Shown: positions 15,789 through 23,580 of the stretch, in pieces | How the letters are laid out: every line of letters starts with the position of its first letter | Numbering within the stretch: position 1 is the stretch's first letter | Assembly (NCBI GenBank): GCA_002281295.1 | Contig: NCFS01000011.1 | Location: forward strand, 1 to 33,869 | Length of the DNA: 33,869 nt | Origin: Halothiobacillus sp. 35-54-62 | GTDB lineage: Bacteria > Pseudomonadota > Gammaproteobacteria > Halothiobacillales > Halothiobacillaceae | Direction: 5' to 3' | The notes under the pieces: model-generated | Told to the model about the DNA's origin: nothing | What the model saw: the letters and a program-made list of their open reading frames with translations, nothing else | The model's database searches: none | Made by a program: the position numbers and the translations under genes

Positions 15789-16235
15789 CTAAACGCTGGT
15801 GCGCGGAGGGTCAAATGCCGCCGCCTGCGCTAAAAGCTGTTTGGCGCGTTGATAGCGTGCAATTTGTGCCGCAATCGGCTCATCGGCCAAGGCCACCCCG
15901 TCTAGGGCCGCTGAGCGTTCCATTGCCTCAAATCGCACGATAAATTTTTGATTCGTCGCCGCTAATGCCGACTCGGGATTCACCCCCAAACGGCGGGCAA
16001 GGTTGGTCACGGCAAACAGCACATCACCCACTTCCTCCGCCGTATTTGCGGCATCTTGGTTGGCGATGCCGGCGGCCAACTCATCGAGCTCTTCATAAAT
16101 TTTTGCCCAAATATCTGCCACATCAGGCCAATCAAAGCCCTGCGCTGCCGCAAAATCTTGCAACTGCCGCGCGTGTTCAAAGGCCGCCCGCTGCGCGGGA
16201 ACCCCTAAAATCGAAGGCGCAAGACCGCCGCTCAT
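15789..16235 (-). CDS. mazG: MazG-type nucleoside triphosphate pyrophosphohydrolase, single domain
   Basis: The 148-residue protein corresponds to the catalytic C-terminal half of E. coli MazG (263 residues), which hydrolyses NTPs/dNTPs to monophosphates and pyrophosphate. Metal-binding acidic motifs are KIYEELDEL (about 45-53) and EEVGDVLFAVTNLARRLGV (67-85), followed by the family tail LAATNQKFIVRFEAME. The N-terminal MazG repeat is absent; the short leader does not resemble one. The ATG at 16235 overlaps the lipA stop (TGATG); the open frame extends one TTG codon further, which I do not use. It is last in the long minus-strand cluster. The role as a house-cleaning enzyme is inferred. Confidence 0.85.
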   Translation of the reverse strand: MSGGLAPSILGVPAQRAAFEHARQLQDFAAAQGFDWPDVADIWAKIYEELDELAAGIANQDAANTAEEVGDVLFAVTNLARRLGVNPESALAATNQKFIVRFEAMERSAALDGVALADEPIAAQIARYQRAKQLLAQAAAFDPPRTSV

Positions 16236-17206
16236 CAAGCCCGCGCCTCTGCTAACGCCACGTGCCCGCCTTGATCGGCATGATAGGAGGAGCGCACCAT
16301 AGGACCGCTAGCCACATGGGTAAACCCCATGCCTTCTGCCGTGCGGCCAAGCTCGGCAAACTGCGCGGGGGAAACAAAACGCCGCACAGGCAGGTGGTTT
16401 TTTGAAGGCTGAAGATATTGCCCCAAGGTGAGCATATCGACCTTATGGCTGCGCAAATCGGCCAATACGGTTAAAAGCTGTGCATCGGTTTCACCCAAGC
16501 CCAGCATGAGGCCCGATTTGGTGGGTAAATTCGGGCAACGGGCTTTCATCATCGCCAATAAATTCAGTGAGCCTGAATAATCGGCACCGGGCCTTGCGGC
16601 GCGGTATAAATCGGGCACGGTTTCCATGTTGTGGTTGAACACATCGGGCGGATCGGCGGCTAAAATATCTACGGCGATGGCTTCACGGCCACGAAAATCG
16701 GGCGTTAAAATCTCGATAATCAGCTTGGGGTTGTGGGCACGTAGCGCCCGAATCACGGCGGCAAAATGCGCCGCGCCGCCATCACGCAAATCATCTCGAT
16801 CCACCGAGGTAATCACCACATAGGCCAAGCCCATGGCAGCGACGGTTTTCGCCAACCGAGCCGGCTCCTCGGCATCCACCGGGCGGGGTTTGCCATGCGC
16901 CACATCGCAAAATGGGCAGCGGCGGGTACAAATATCGCCCAAAATCATGAACGTAGCAGTGCCACTCGTAAAACATTCGCCCAAATTGGGGCAATTGGCT
17001 TCTTCGCACACGGTATGCAATTGCTGTTCGCGCAGGATTTTTTTTAAGCGTTGCACCTCGGCACCGCCTTGCGGTTTGGCGCGAATCCACTCCGGTTTAC
17101 GGGGGGTGATGGTGGTGGGCTCAATTTTCACGGGAATACGCGAGACTTTATCCGCCGAGCGCATCGCGGGGGTGGGCGGGGTGAAAACAATAGGCTGTTC
17201 GGGCAT
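16235..17206 (-). CDS. lipA: lipoyl synthase
   Basis: LipA is a radical-SAM enzyme that inserts two sulfur atoms into the octanoyl chain on lipoyl domains. The 323-residue protein has both iron-sulfur motifs: the auxiliary cluster cysteines C67, C72 and C78 in [12 protein letters not shown], and the radical-[11 protein letters not shown] (C93, C97, C100). The conserved C-terminal RSSYHAD supplies the serine ligand of the auxiliary cluster. The first 40 residues are a variable leader. AGGGA seven bases before the ATG supports the start. It lies 18 bp after lipB, the octanoyltransferase that makes its substrate, and overlaps mazG by one base. Confidence 0.97.
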   Translation of the reverse strand: MPEQPIVFTPPTPAMRSADKVSRIPVKIEPTTITPRKPEWIRAKPQGGAEVQRLKKILREQQLHTVCEEANCPNLGECFTSGTATFMILGDICTRRCPFCDVAHGKPRPVDAEEPARLAKTVAAMGLAYVVITSVDRDDLRDGGAAHFAAVIRALRAHNPKLIIEILTPDFRGREAIAVDILAADPPDVFNHNMETVPDLYRAARPGADYSGSLNLLAMMKARCPNLPTKSGLMLGLGETDAQLLTVLADLRSHKVDMLTLGQYLQPSKNHLPVRRFVSPAQFAELGRTAEGMGFTHVASGPMVRSSYHADQGGHVALAEARA

Positions 17207-17224
17207 GGGGGATTCCCTTTGTAT

Positions 17225-17854
17225 TTAACTATTCAGGCCGTTTAACCGGTCATTTAGGGTACGGGCGAACGCATGGCCAATGGCGCTGATCGAGGCATCG
17301 GCTGCATTAAACTCGGCATAACAAGCACGCCATTGGGTAACTGGCAAATGTGCCATGCCGCAGGGGTTAATGCGGGCAAACGGGGTTAAATCCATATCTA
17401 AATTAAAAGCTAAACCATGATAGCAGCGGCCTTGGCGTACTTTTAAGCCCAAGGCGGCTATTTTTGCCCCCGCCACATACACGCCCGGTGCGCCTTCTTT
17501 GCGCGCGCCCAAAACGCCCCGCTCGGCCATAAAATCAATCACGCTTTGCTCTAGCGCTTGCACCCATTCACGCACGCCCATGCCGGCACGTTTAAGATCA
17601 ATCAAGGTGTAAAGCACCAGTTGACCCGGACCATGATAGGTGACCTGCCCGCCCCGATCGGTGCGCACCACGGGAATGTCGCCGGCATCCAACACATGCG
17701 CCGGCTGGCCATTAAGCCCTTGGGTGAAGATGGGCGCGTGGCTTAATAGCCAAAATTCATCGGGCGTTGCGGCATCTCGCTCGGCGGTAAAAGCCTGCAT
17801 CTGCGTTAGCGTGTTTGCGTAATCACACTGCGCGCCTAATGCTCGAATTATCAT
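17225..17854 (-). CDS. lipB: lipoyl(octanoyl) transferase
   Basis: LipB moves octanoyl groups from acyl carrier protein to lipoyl domains, the step before LipA. The 209-residue protein carries RGGQVTYHGPGQLV (67-80), the catalytic lysine in GAKIAALG (K131) and the catalytic cysteine in INPCGMAH (C165), the expected Cys/Lys dyad. No Shine-Dalgarno is visible before the ATG, but the first residues align with the family start. It follows ybeD by 24 bp and precedes lipA by 18 bp, the order ybeD-lipB-lipA known from other gammaproteobacteria. Confidence 0.96.
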   Translation of the reverse strand: MIIRALGAQCDYANTLTQMQAFTAERDAATPDEFWLLSHAPIFTQGLNGQPAHVLDAGDIPVVRTDRGGQVTYHGPGQLVLYTLIDLKRAGMGVREWVQALEQSVIDFMAERGVLGARKEGAPGVYVAGAKIAALGLKVRQGRCYHGLAFNLDMDLTPFARINPCGMAHLPVTQWRACYAEFNAADASISAIGHAFARTLNDRLNGLNS

Positions 17855-17878
17855 TAAATATAATTTACAACCAATTGA

Positions 17879-18217
17879 TTAAAGGCACATTTTTACATCA
17901 GGATGCGCGGTTATCGCCCGATATAAATCATCAATTTGGCGTTTAGATGTGGCGGTGAACGTGAGTGTCATGCCCACAAAATTACCCTGTGCGCTGGGGC
18001 GAATGCGCCAGGCCGATTCGGGCACCTCGCCTACATGCGCAAGGGCAATCGCCCGAATTTGGGCATTAAAATCAATTGTTGCAGGCCCCATAATTTTAAT
18101 GGGAAACGCGCAGGGAAACTCCAATAAGGTTTCCCGCTCCAGTGCGGCCTCTTCACTTTTAATGGCGTCTTGGTGCGCTAACTCGGCGGCCGCTTTATCG
18201 GTTAAAAACTCGCTCAT
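17879..18217 (-). CDS. ybeD: YbeD family protein (DUF493)
   Basis: A 112-residue cytoplasmic protein of the DUF493/YbeD family. The signature LLEFPCAFPIKIMG (about 31-44) starts an ACT-like alpha/beta fold, and the C-terminus (SKRQIDDLYRAITAHPDVKMCL) is also typical. The first 30 residues form a charged helix not found in the shortest members. The molecular function of the family is unsettled; its constant place between dacA and lipB suggests a link to cell-wall or lipoate metabolism. The start overlaps the stop of the aminotransferase gene by ATGA, pointing to translational coupling. Confidence 0.92.
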   Translation of the reverse strand: MSEFLTDKAAAELAHQDAIKSEEAALERETLLEFPCAFPIKIMGPATIDFNAQIRAIALAHVGEVPESAWRIRPSAQGNFVGMTLTFTATSKRQIDDLYRAITAHPDVKMCL

Positions 18218-19074
18218 TGGGCATTCCGTTGCAATTTAAGCTGTTGAAAATCATGATTGAGTTGCTGCCAAACAGCGCCTAAACGCCCCTCACCCACGGG
18301 ATGCTCGTTGATGCGGGTAATGGGCAGTAAATCGCGGGTGGAGCTGGTCATAAACACTTCGCTGGCATCAAACAATCGATCAAACGGGATGGGGCATTCC
18401 AGCATCGGCAATTGGCCTTGGGTTCGCACCATATCAACGAGCCGATTGCGGGTCACCCCGCCTAAAATATGCGGTCCCAACGGGGCGGTGAGTAATTCAC
18501 CATCAATCACCGCAAATAAATTGGAAGCTGCGCCCTCAAGCGCAATGCCTTCGCGCACCAAAATAGCCTCAGCGGCACCCGCCGCAACCGCTTGCTGGCG
18601 CGCCATAATATTGGGCAACAGGTTAACGCTTTTGATATCGCAGCGATTCCAGCGCAAATCGGGCACGGTAATGGCGCGGGCGCCCTGCGTGCGGATTGCC
18701 TCGGACACTGGCGCAATGGGGCTGGCGCTCGCCAATACCGTGGGCGCAACCGGTGGGTTGGGGTAGGCATGATCTCGCTTGGGTGGGGTGCCGCGAGATA
18801 CTTGAATATAAATCGAGACATCCTTACTCGGGCAATCGGCCACTAAGCGATTGATTACCGCAAGCCACTCGGGCTGGGTTAAAGGGTTGGTGATTTCGAT
18901 TTCAGCCAAGCTGCGTGCCAATCGGGTTAAATGCGCTGCCGCTCCAAATAACTGCTTGTTGAAGGCGGGAATAACCTCATACACGCCATCGCCGAATAAA
19001 AAACCGCGATCAAAAACAGACACTTTGGCTTGATCGGGCGCAACCCAATGGCCATTAAAAAAAACTTCGTTCAT
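18214..19074 (-). CDS. dat: D-amino acid (D-alanine) aminotransferase
   Basis: A 286-residue PLP-dependent class IV aminotransferase. FDRGFLFGDGVYEV (21-34) and RWNRCDIKSVNLLPN (141-155, PLP lysine K148) are the pattern of D-amino-acid transaminases rather than branched-chain ones. The PLP-anchoring glutamate lies in LEGAASNLF (E180). It interconverts D-alanine/2-oxoglutarate and D-glutamate/pyruvate, feeding peptidoglycan precursors. Its place directly after dacA, which releases D-alanine from the wall, fits recycling of D-alanine; this is inference. It overlaps ybeD by ATGA and follows dacA by 25 bp. A branched-chain aminotransferase or aminodeoxychorismate lyase is much less likely. Confidence 0.9.
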   Translation of the reverse strand: MNEVFFNGHWVAPDQAKVSVFDRGFLFGDGVYEVIPAFNKQLFGAAAHLTRLARSLAEIEITNPLTQPEWLAVINRLVADCPSKDVSIYIQVSRGTPPKRDHAYPNPPVAPTVLASASPIAPVSEAIRTQGARAITVPDLRWNRCDIKSVNLLPNIMARQQAVAAGAAEAILVREGIALEGAASNLFAVIDGELLTAPLGPHILGGVTRNRLVDMVRTQGQLPMLECPIPFDRLFDASEVFMTSSTRDLLPITRINEHPVGEGRLGAVWQQLNHDFQQLKLQRNAQ

Positions 19075-19099
19075 AAGACGCTCAAAATGAATAGATCAA

Positions 19100-20365
19100 T
19101 TAAAACCACAGGCGCACGCTATCAATCATTTTCTTGAAAAATCCGCCTTCCGGCATCGCTTTAAGTGCCACCACATCGCGCTCGGCAATAACTTTATCGC
19201 CCAATTTTACGGTGAGCTTGCCCACGGGTTGATCTAGCGCCAGCGGGGCTATGAGTTTGGGGTTGATTGTCATGGAGACTTGAATGTTTTTCGCCTGATC
19301 TTTGGGCACCAGCACGACTAAATCTTGCGCTAAACCCACCGGCAAGCTGTTTTCGCTGCCCTTGAATACGGCGGGCGTTGCGAGCACTTCATTCGCTTTG
19401 CGCACGGGCACATTTTCAAAGAACCGAAAACCATAATTCATCAGCGCTTCGGCTTCGTTATTGCGCGCATCATCGCTCTCGGTGCCAAGCACAACCGCAA
19501 TTAACCGCATGCCATTTTGCTGGCCGGAGGTTGCTAAGCAATACCCCGCTTCTTCGGTGTGGCCGGTTTTGCCGCCATCAATCCAGTTATCGCGGAACAA
19601 AAGTTTTTCTCGATTGAGCTGTTTTATGCCATTCCAAGTAAATTCTTTCATACGGAAAAACTCGTGGTAATACTCAGGGAATTTACGCACCAAATCGTTA
19701 AATAACAGGCTGATATCGCGCGCGGACATCACATGACCATCGGCCGGCCAACCGGTGGGGTCTTCATAATGGGTATTAATCATGCCCAGCTTTTTGGCCG
19801 TGGCGTTCATTTGCGCTACGAAACTCTCTTGATTGCCCCCCACATATTCCGCCAAGGCCGTGGCGGCATCGTTACCCGATTGCACAATCATGCCGCGCAG
19901 CAAATTTTCAACGCTAACCTGCTTACCCACTTCAATGAACATTTTTGAGCCTTGCATTTGCCAGGCGTTTTTACTGATGGTGACCATATCGTTCATGTGA
20001 ATATCGCCAGATTTAAGCGCGCTAAACACCAGATAAGAGGTCATAAGCTTAGTGATGCTGGCGGGCGGCACGGGTTGATCGGCATTTTTTTGCACGATAA
20101 TTTGCCCGGTATTGGCATCCAGAAGCACGTAAGAACGGGCGGATAACACGGGCGCGCCCGGCATGGGCAAGGCGGCTTTAGGGTTTACTGTGGGCACCGG
20201 ATTGGTCGCAGGAGTGGCATTGCTGGCCGGGGTTGGCGCGGCGGCGGGCGCGGCCCAAGCGACGGCAAACCCCATTGGGGCAAGCATCGCGCTGGTGGTG
20301 ATCATTAAAGCCAAAGCGACCCGGCGCTGGGCTTGACGGTTAAATTTTTGCCGATACATCATCAT
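19100..20365 (-). CDS. dacA: D-alanyl-D-alanine carboxypeptidase (PBP5/6 type)
   Basis: A periplasmic low-molecular-weight penicillin-binding protein that trims the terminal D-alanine from peptidoglycan stem peptides. The 421-residue protein has a signal peptide (cleavage near AWA, about 38), then a Pro/Ala/Asn linker (about 39-70) longer than in E. coli. The active-site motifs are SITK (S103, K106), SGN (163-165) and KTG (266-268). The C-terminus ends in an amphipathic anchor, FFKKMIDSVRLWF, as in PBP5. Three ATGs in a row (20365, 20362, 20359) abut the rlpA stop; the first is used here. The order rlpA-dacA-ybeD is conserved. Confidence 0.96.
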   Translation of the reverse strand: MMMYRQKFNRQAQRRVALALMITTSAMLAPMGFAVAWAAPAAAPTPASNATPATNPVPTVNPKAALPMPGAPVLSARSYVLLDANTGQIIVQKNADQPVPPASITKLMTSYLVFSALKSGDIHMNDMVTISKNAWQMQGSKMFIEVGKQVSVENLLRGMIVQSGNDAATALAEYVGGNQESFVAQMNATAKKLGMINTHYEDPTGWPADGHVMSARDISLLFNDLVRKFPEYYHEFFRMKEFTWNGIKQLNREKLLFRDNWIDGGKTGHTEEAGYCLATSGQQNGMRLIAVVLGTESDDARNNEAEALMNYGFRFFENVPVRKANEVLATPAVFKGSENSLPVGLAQDLVVLVPKDQAKNIQVSMTINPKLIAPLALDQPVGKLTVKLGDKVIAERDVVALKAMPEGGFFKKMIDSVRLWF

Positions 20366-21262
20366 TTATTGTTCCACTACCATTTGCGCGTTTTCAAAAC
20401 CGATTATTCTTAATTGATCCATGGTTTGATCAAATTCATTGAGCGAGGCCACAGGCCCAATCCGCACGCGGCTGAGTGCCCCAATCGGCACCACCACCAC
20501 CGATTTGAGCCCCGCTTGCTCTAATTTACGTTGTACATTCATCACATTGGCGGCATCGCTAAATGCCCCCACTTGAATGAACACATCCTGCCCCCATACG
20601 GCTTGCGGGCTAGGCGCCTCTGTTGCGGGCGCCGGCCTATACGCAGGCGCCGCCGCTTCAATCACGGGGCTTGGGGGCTGCATGGGCGCGGCTTGCACGA
20701 TCACAGGCGGCGGCGATTGCATCGCTAAATCAGCAGGCACCGGCGGGTTATCGGGGGTAACTACTTTGATATCCACCATGGCGGTACCCCGGCCGATCAT
20801 GCCAATTTTTTTGGCCGCCGCGTACGATAAATCAATGATGCGATTCGACACAAACGGCCCCCGATCGTTCACCCGCACAATGGCCTGCTTGCCATTTTCA
20901 AGATTGGTGACCTGCACATAGGCAGGAATCCGCAAGGTTTTGTGTGCCGCTGTCATCGCGTACATGTTGTAGCGCTCGCCACTTGAGGTGGGTTTGCTTT
21001 GAAAATCAAGCCCATACCAAGACGCAACGCCTTGGGCATCGTAGCCGGCATTATTCGAGAGCACGTGATAGGTGCGACCCAGCACGTTATAACTGGGGGG
21101 GTTAATCCGTTTGGGCTGATTTTCAAAGCGGGGAACGGCATTTTCAGTCGTCGCCTCGCTAGGGTTTAAGCGAGGTCCAGTTGAGCAACCAGAAAGCAAC
21201 ATAGCCCCCAGCAAAACGCTAGCACCCAACCAAATTCCCAAATGCCGGAACCCAAAACGCAT
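20366..21262 (-). CDS. rlpA: septal ring lytic transglycosylase RlpA (lipoprotein)
   Basis: A 298-residue outer-membrane lipoprotein that cleaves peptide-free glycan strands. The lipobox is LLSGC with C26 as the lipidated residue. A double-psi beta-barrel domain (about 76-165) contains GVASWYG, SGERYNM with the catalytic glutamate, and RVNDRGPF with the catalytic aspartate. A Pro/Ala-rich linker leads to a C-terminal SPOR domain (about 222-298, VFIQVGAFSDAANVMNVQ), which binds denuded glycan at division sites. It follows mltB by 6 bp and abuts dacA, as in Pseudomonas. Confidence 0.95.
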   Translation of the reverse strand: MRFGFRHLGIWLGASVLLGAMLLSGCSTGPRLNPSEATTENAVPRFENQPKRINPPSYNVLGRTYHVLSNNAGYDAQGVASWYGLDFQSKPTSSGERYNMYAMTAAHKTLRIPAYVQVTNLENGKQAIVRVNDRGPFVSNRIIDLSYAAAKKIGMIGRGTAMVDIKVVTPDNPPVPADLAMQSPPPVIVQAAPMQPPSPVIEAAAPAYRPAPATEAPSPQAVWGQDVFIQVGAFSDAANVMNVQRKLEQAGLKSVVVVPIGALSRVRIGPVASLNEFDQTMDQLRIIGFENAQMVVEQ

Positions 21263-21268
21263 ATCGGT

Positions 21269-22369
21269 TTACTCAGCCGGGCGCGCTTGGGCTTCGGTGC
21301 TGGCCACCGCCGCCCGAGCCGCCGTAATGGCTTGACTGAGTTGCCACACGGCCATCGCATAAAGCGTGCTGTGGTTGTAGCGGGTAATCACATAAAAATT
21401 GTTCAACCCGACCCAATACGCCACGCCATCGGGGCCTGTGAGGGTAAACAGCATGACTTTTTCGCTATCAGGCAAATACAAATCTTTAGGCAGGGCAATG
21501 CCCCATTGACGCAGTTGGCCAACGGTGACCTTGGGCTTGAGATCGCGCGCGGCATTTAAATAATCAGCCACTTGCGCTGTATTTTTCACCTCAACCTCAA
21601 ACCCCACAGGCCCGCCTTTAACCCAGCCATGCTCGGCAAAGTAATTGGCCACACTCGCGAATACATCCGCATCGGAATGCCATAAATCGCGCTTGCCATC
21701 GCCATCGCCATCCACCGCTAACGCCAAATAGCTGGAGGGAATAAATTGCGGCATACCCATCGCGCCCGCATAGCTGCCGAGCGCATCGTTCATATCAATG
21801 TGCTCTTTAGCGGCTAGGGTGAAAAAGTCCATCAACTGACCGCGAAAAAATGCGCCCCGCTTGGGGTAATCAAAGCCTAGGGTTGCTAAGGCATCAATCA
21901 CCCGATAGTTGCCCATGCGTTGGCCGTAAAAAGTTTCTACCCCCACAATCGCTACGATAATGGCGGGGTTCACGTGATATTTTTGGCTAATGGCGTTTAA
22001 ATCTGCCGCGTATTTATTCCAAAACACCACCCCATCGGCAATCCGTTTAGGGGTAATAAAAATGGGGCGATACTGCGCCCAAGTTTTTGATTCAGCCGGG
22101 CGATTCATGGCCTCGACAATGCTGCTTTGATATTTCGCATCATCTAACCATTGCTGAATTTCAGCGAGGGGCACACCGGTTTTTTTGGCGGCATCTGCAG
22201 CAAAAGCGGCCACATCCGCCCGCTTGGCATAATTGCCCGGCTGGGGTTCGGCGGCATCTGCCCGCGAGGCCATGGCACAAATCAAAACCAGGCTCAAAAC
22301 CAAGCTCAAGGCCAAAAAAACAGGCATCACTCGATGCGGCAGGGGGGGGATTGGCCGGAATTCATTCAT
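21269..22369 (-). CDS. mltB: lytic murein transglycosylase B
   Basis: A 366-residue periplasmic GH103 transglycosylase that cuts glycan strands to give anhydro-muropeptides. The catalytic glutamate is E145 in GVETFYG; the fold motifs SYAGAMGMPQFIPSSY (199-214) and AEHGWVKGGPV are present. DGDGDGKRDLWH (220-231) is a calcium-binding EF-hand-like loop as in E. coli Slt35. The signal peptide looks like an ordinary Sec type I ending in ADA (about 39); there is no lipobox, since the only leader cysteine is in LVLIC with isoleucine at -1. It may therefore be a soluble form. It overlaps the rodA stop by ATGA. Confidence 0.93.
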   Translation of the reverse strand: MNEFRPIPPLPHRVMPVFLALSLVLSLVLICAMASRADAAEPQPGNYAKRADVAAFAADAAKKTGVPLAEIQQWLDDAKYQSSIVEAMNRPAESKTWAQYRPIFITPKRIADGVVFWNKYAADLNAISQKYHVNPAIIVAIVGVETFYGQRMGNYRVIDALATLGFDYPKRGAFFRGQLMDFFTLAAKEHIDMNDALGSYAGAMGMPQFIPSSYLALAVDGDGDGKRDLWHSDADVFASVANYFAEHGWVKGGPVGFEVEVKNTAQVADYLNAARDLKPKVTVGQLRQWGIALPKDLYLPDSEKVMLFTLTGPDGVAYWVGLNNFYVITRYNHSTLYAMAVWQLSQAITAARAAVASTEAQARPAE

Positions 22370-23565
22370 CGTTCATGTCCTAAAAAGCTGCGTTGCGTGC
22401 GAATACTCATCAGCATACCCAATGCAATCATGATGGTCACGAGCGCCGTGCCGCCATAACTCATCAAGGGCAAGGGCACCCCAACCACCGGCAAAATACC
22501 AATCACCATGCCGGCATTAACAAAAACATACACCAAAAAAGTCATAGAAATAGCGGCAGCAAGCATGCGCCCCGCCGTAGATTCTGCGTAGGCGGCAATC
22601 ATCAAACCCCGCCAAATGACCGCCAAATACAAACTAAATAAAATGATTAGCCCCATTAAACCGAACTCTTCGGCATACACGGCCAAAATAAAATCGGTGG
22701 TGCCTTCGGGTAAAAAATTTAAATGCGATTGCGTGCCCTGCAACCAGCCCTTGCCCCAAATACCGCCGGAGCCAATCGCAATCATCGATTGAATGGTGTG
22801 ATAGCCCGCACCCAATGGATCAGCCATGGGGTTAAATAAGGTGAGTACGCGCTCTTTTTGGTAATCGTGCATCACATAAAACCACATCATGGGGGCCGCC
22901 GCAGAAACTGCCAGCACAAAAGCCAGCACATACCACCACGATAAGCCGGCAAAAAAGAGGACGAAAATGCCCGCCATCATCACCAAAATGGCCGTGCCTA
23001 AATCGGGCTGCAAAATAATCAAAATGGTGGGTATGGCGATCAGCATCAGCGCAATCAGCACATCTAAAAAGCGCGGCGGCAACGGGCGCTTGGCTAAAAA
23101 CCAAGCGAGCATCATGGGCATACCAAGCTTTAAGAACTCTGCGGGCTGAAAGCGAATAAACCCCAAATCAAGCCAGCGGCGCGCCCCTTTGCCAATATCA
23201 CCAAATAAATACACCGCGACCAGCAACAGCACCACAAAACCAAACAGCCACGGCGCGATGGTAAAGAAAAACCGCTGGGGAATTTGCGCAATCGCCAGCA
23301 TCAATAAAAAAGCCAAAGCAAAGCGAAACGCGCTTTTTTCAACCCAAACCACGCTTTGCTCTGAGGCGGAATACCCCGCCACTAAGCCAATAGCGGCAAT
23401 GAGCATTAAAAAAAACAACAATACCGGGTCATAGTTAATCCGGCGGATTACCGCCAGTATTGAGGCGGCTTTTTGCTGCCATCGCGCGCTGCCACCCAAG
23501 GGGCCGCCCCGATGCAGCCGTTCACCCCCGCTTGTGGCGCGTTTGCGGATGAGTTTAATTGCCAT
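22366..23565 (-). CDS. rodA: rod-shape peptidoglycan glycosyltransferase RodA
   Basis: RodA (MrdB) is the SEDS-family glycan polymerase of the elongasome and works with PBP2. The 399-residue protein has a basic cytoplasmic leader (about 1-45) followed by roughly ten membrane helices. SEDS hallmarks include GKGARRWLDLGFIRFQPAEFLKL near the middle, the DYQKERVLTLFNP block in the large periplasmic loop, GWLQGTQSHLNFLPEGTTDFI and the final GVPLPLMSYGGTALVT. It follows its partner gene mrdA by 15 bp and overlaps mltB by 4 bp, so co-translation is likely. Confidence 0.96.
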   Translation of the reverse strand: MAIKLIRKRATSGGERLHRGGPLGGSARWQQKAASILAVIRRINYDPVLLFFLMLIAAIGLVAGYSASEQSVVWVEKSAFRFALAFLLMLAIAQIPQRFFFTIAPWLFGFVVLLLVAVYLFGDIGKGARRWLDLGFIRFQPAEFLKLGMPMMLAWFLAKRPLPPRFLDVLIALMLIAIPTILIILQPDLGTAILVMMAGIFVLFFAGLSWWYVLAFVLAVSAAAPMMWFYVMHDYQKERVLTLFNPMADPLGAGYHTIQSMIAIGSGGIWGKGWLQGTQSHLNFLPEGTTDFILAVYAEEFGLMGLIILFSLYLAVIWRGLMIAAYAESTAGRMLAAAISMTFLVYVFVNAGMVIGILPVVGVPLPLMSYGGTALVTIMIALGMLMSIRTQRSFLGHER

Positions 23566-23580
23566 AATTATTTGCCAAGG

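Noticed and set aside
18257..18766. 169-codon frame antisense to dat
   Set aside because: Mirrors a conserved PLP enzyme and shows Ser/Ala-rich shadow composition.
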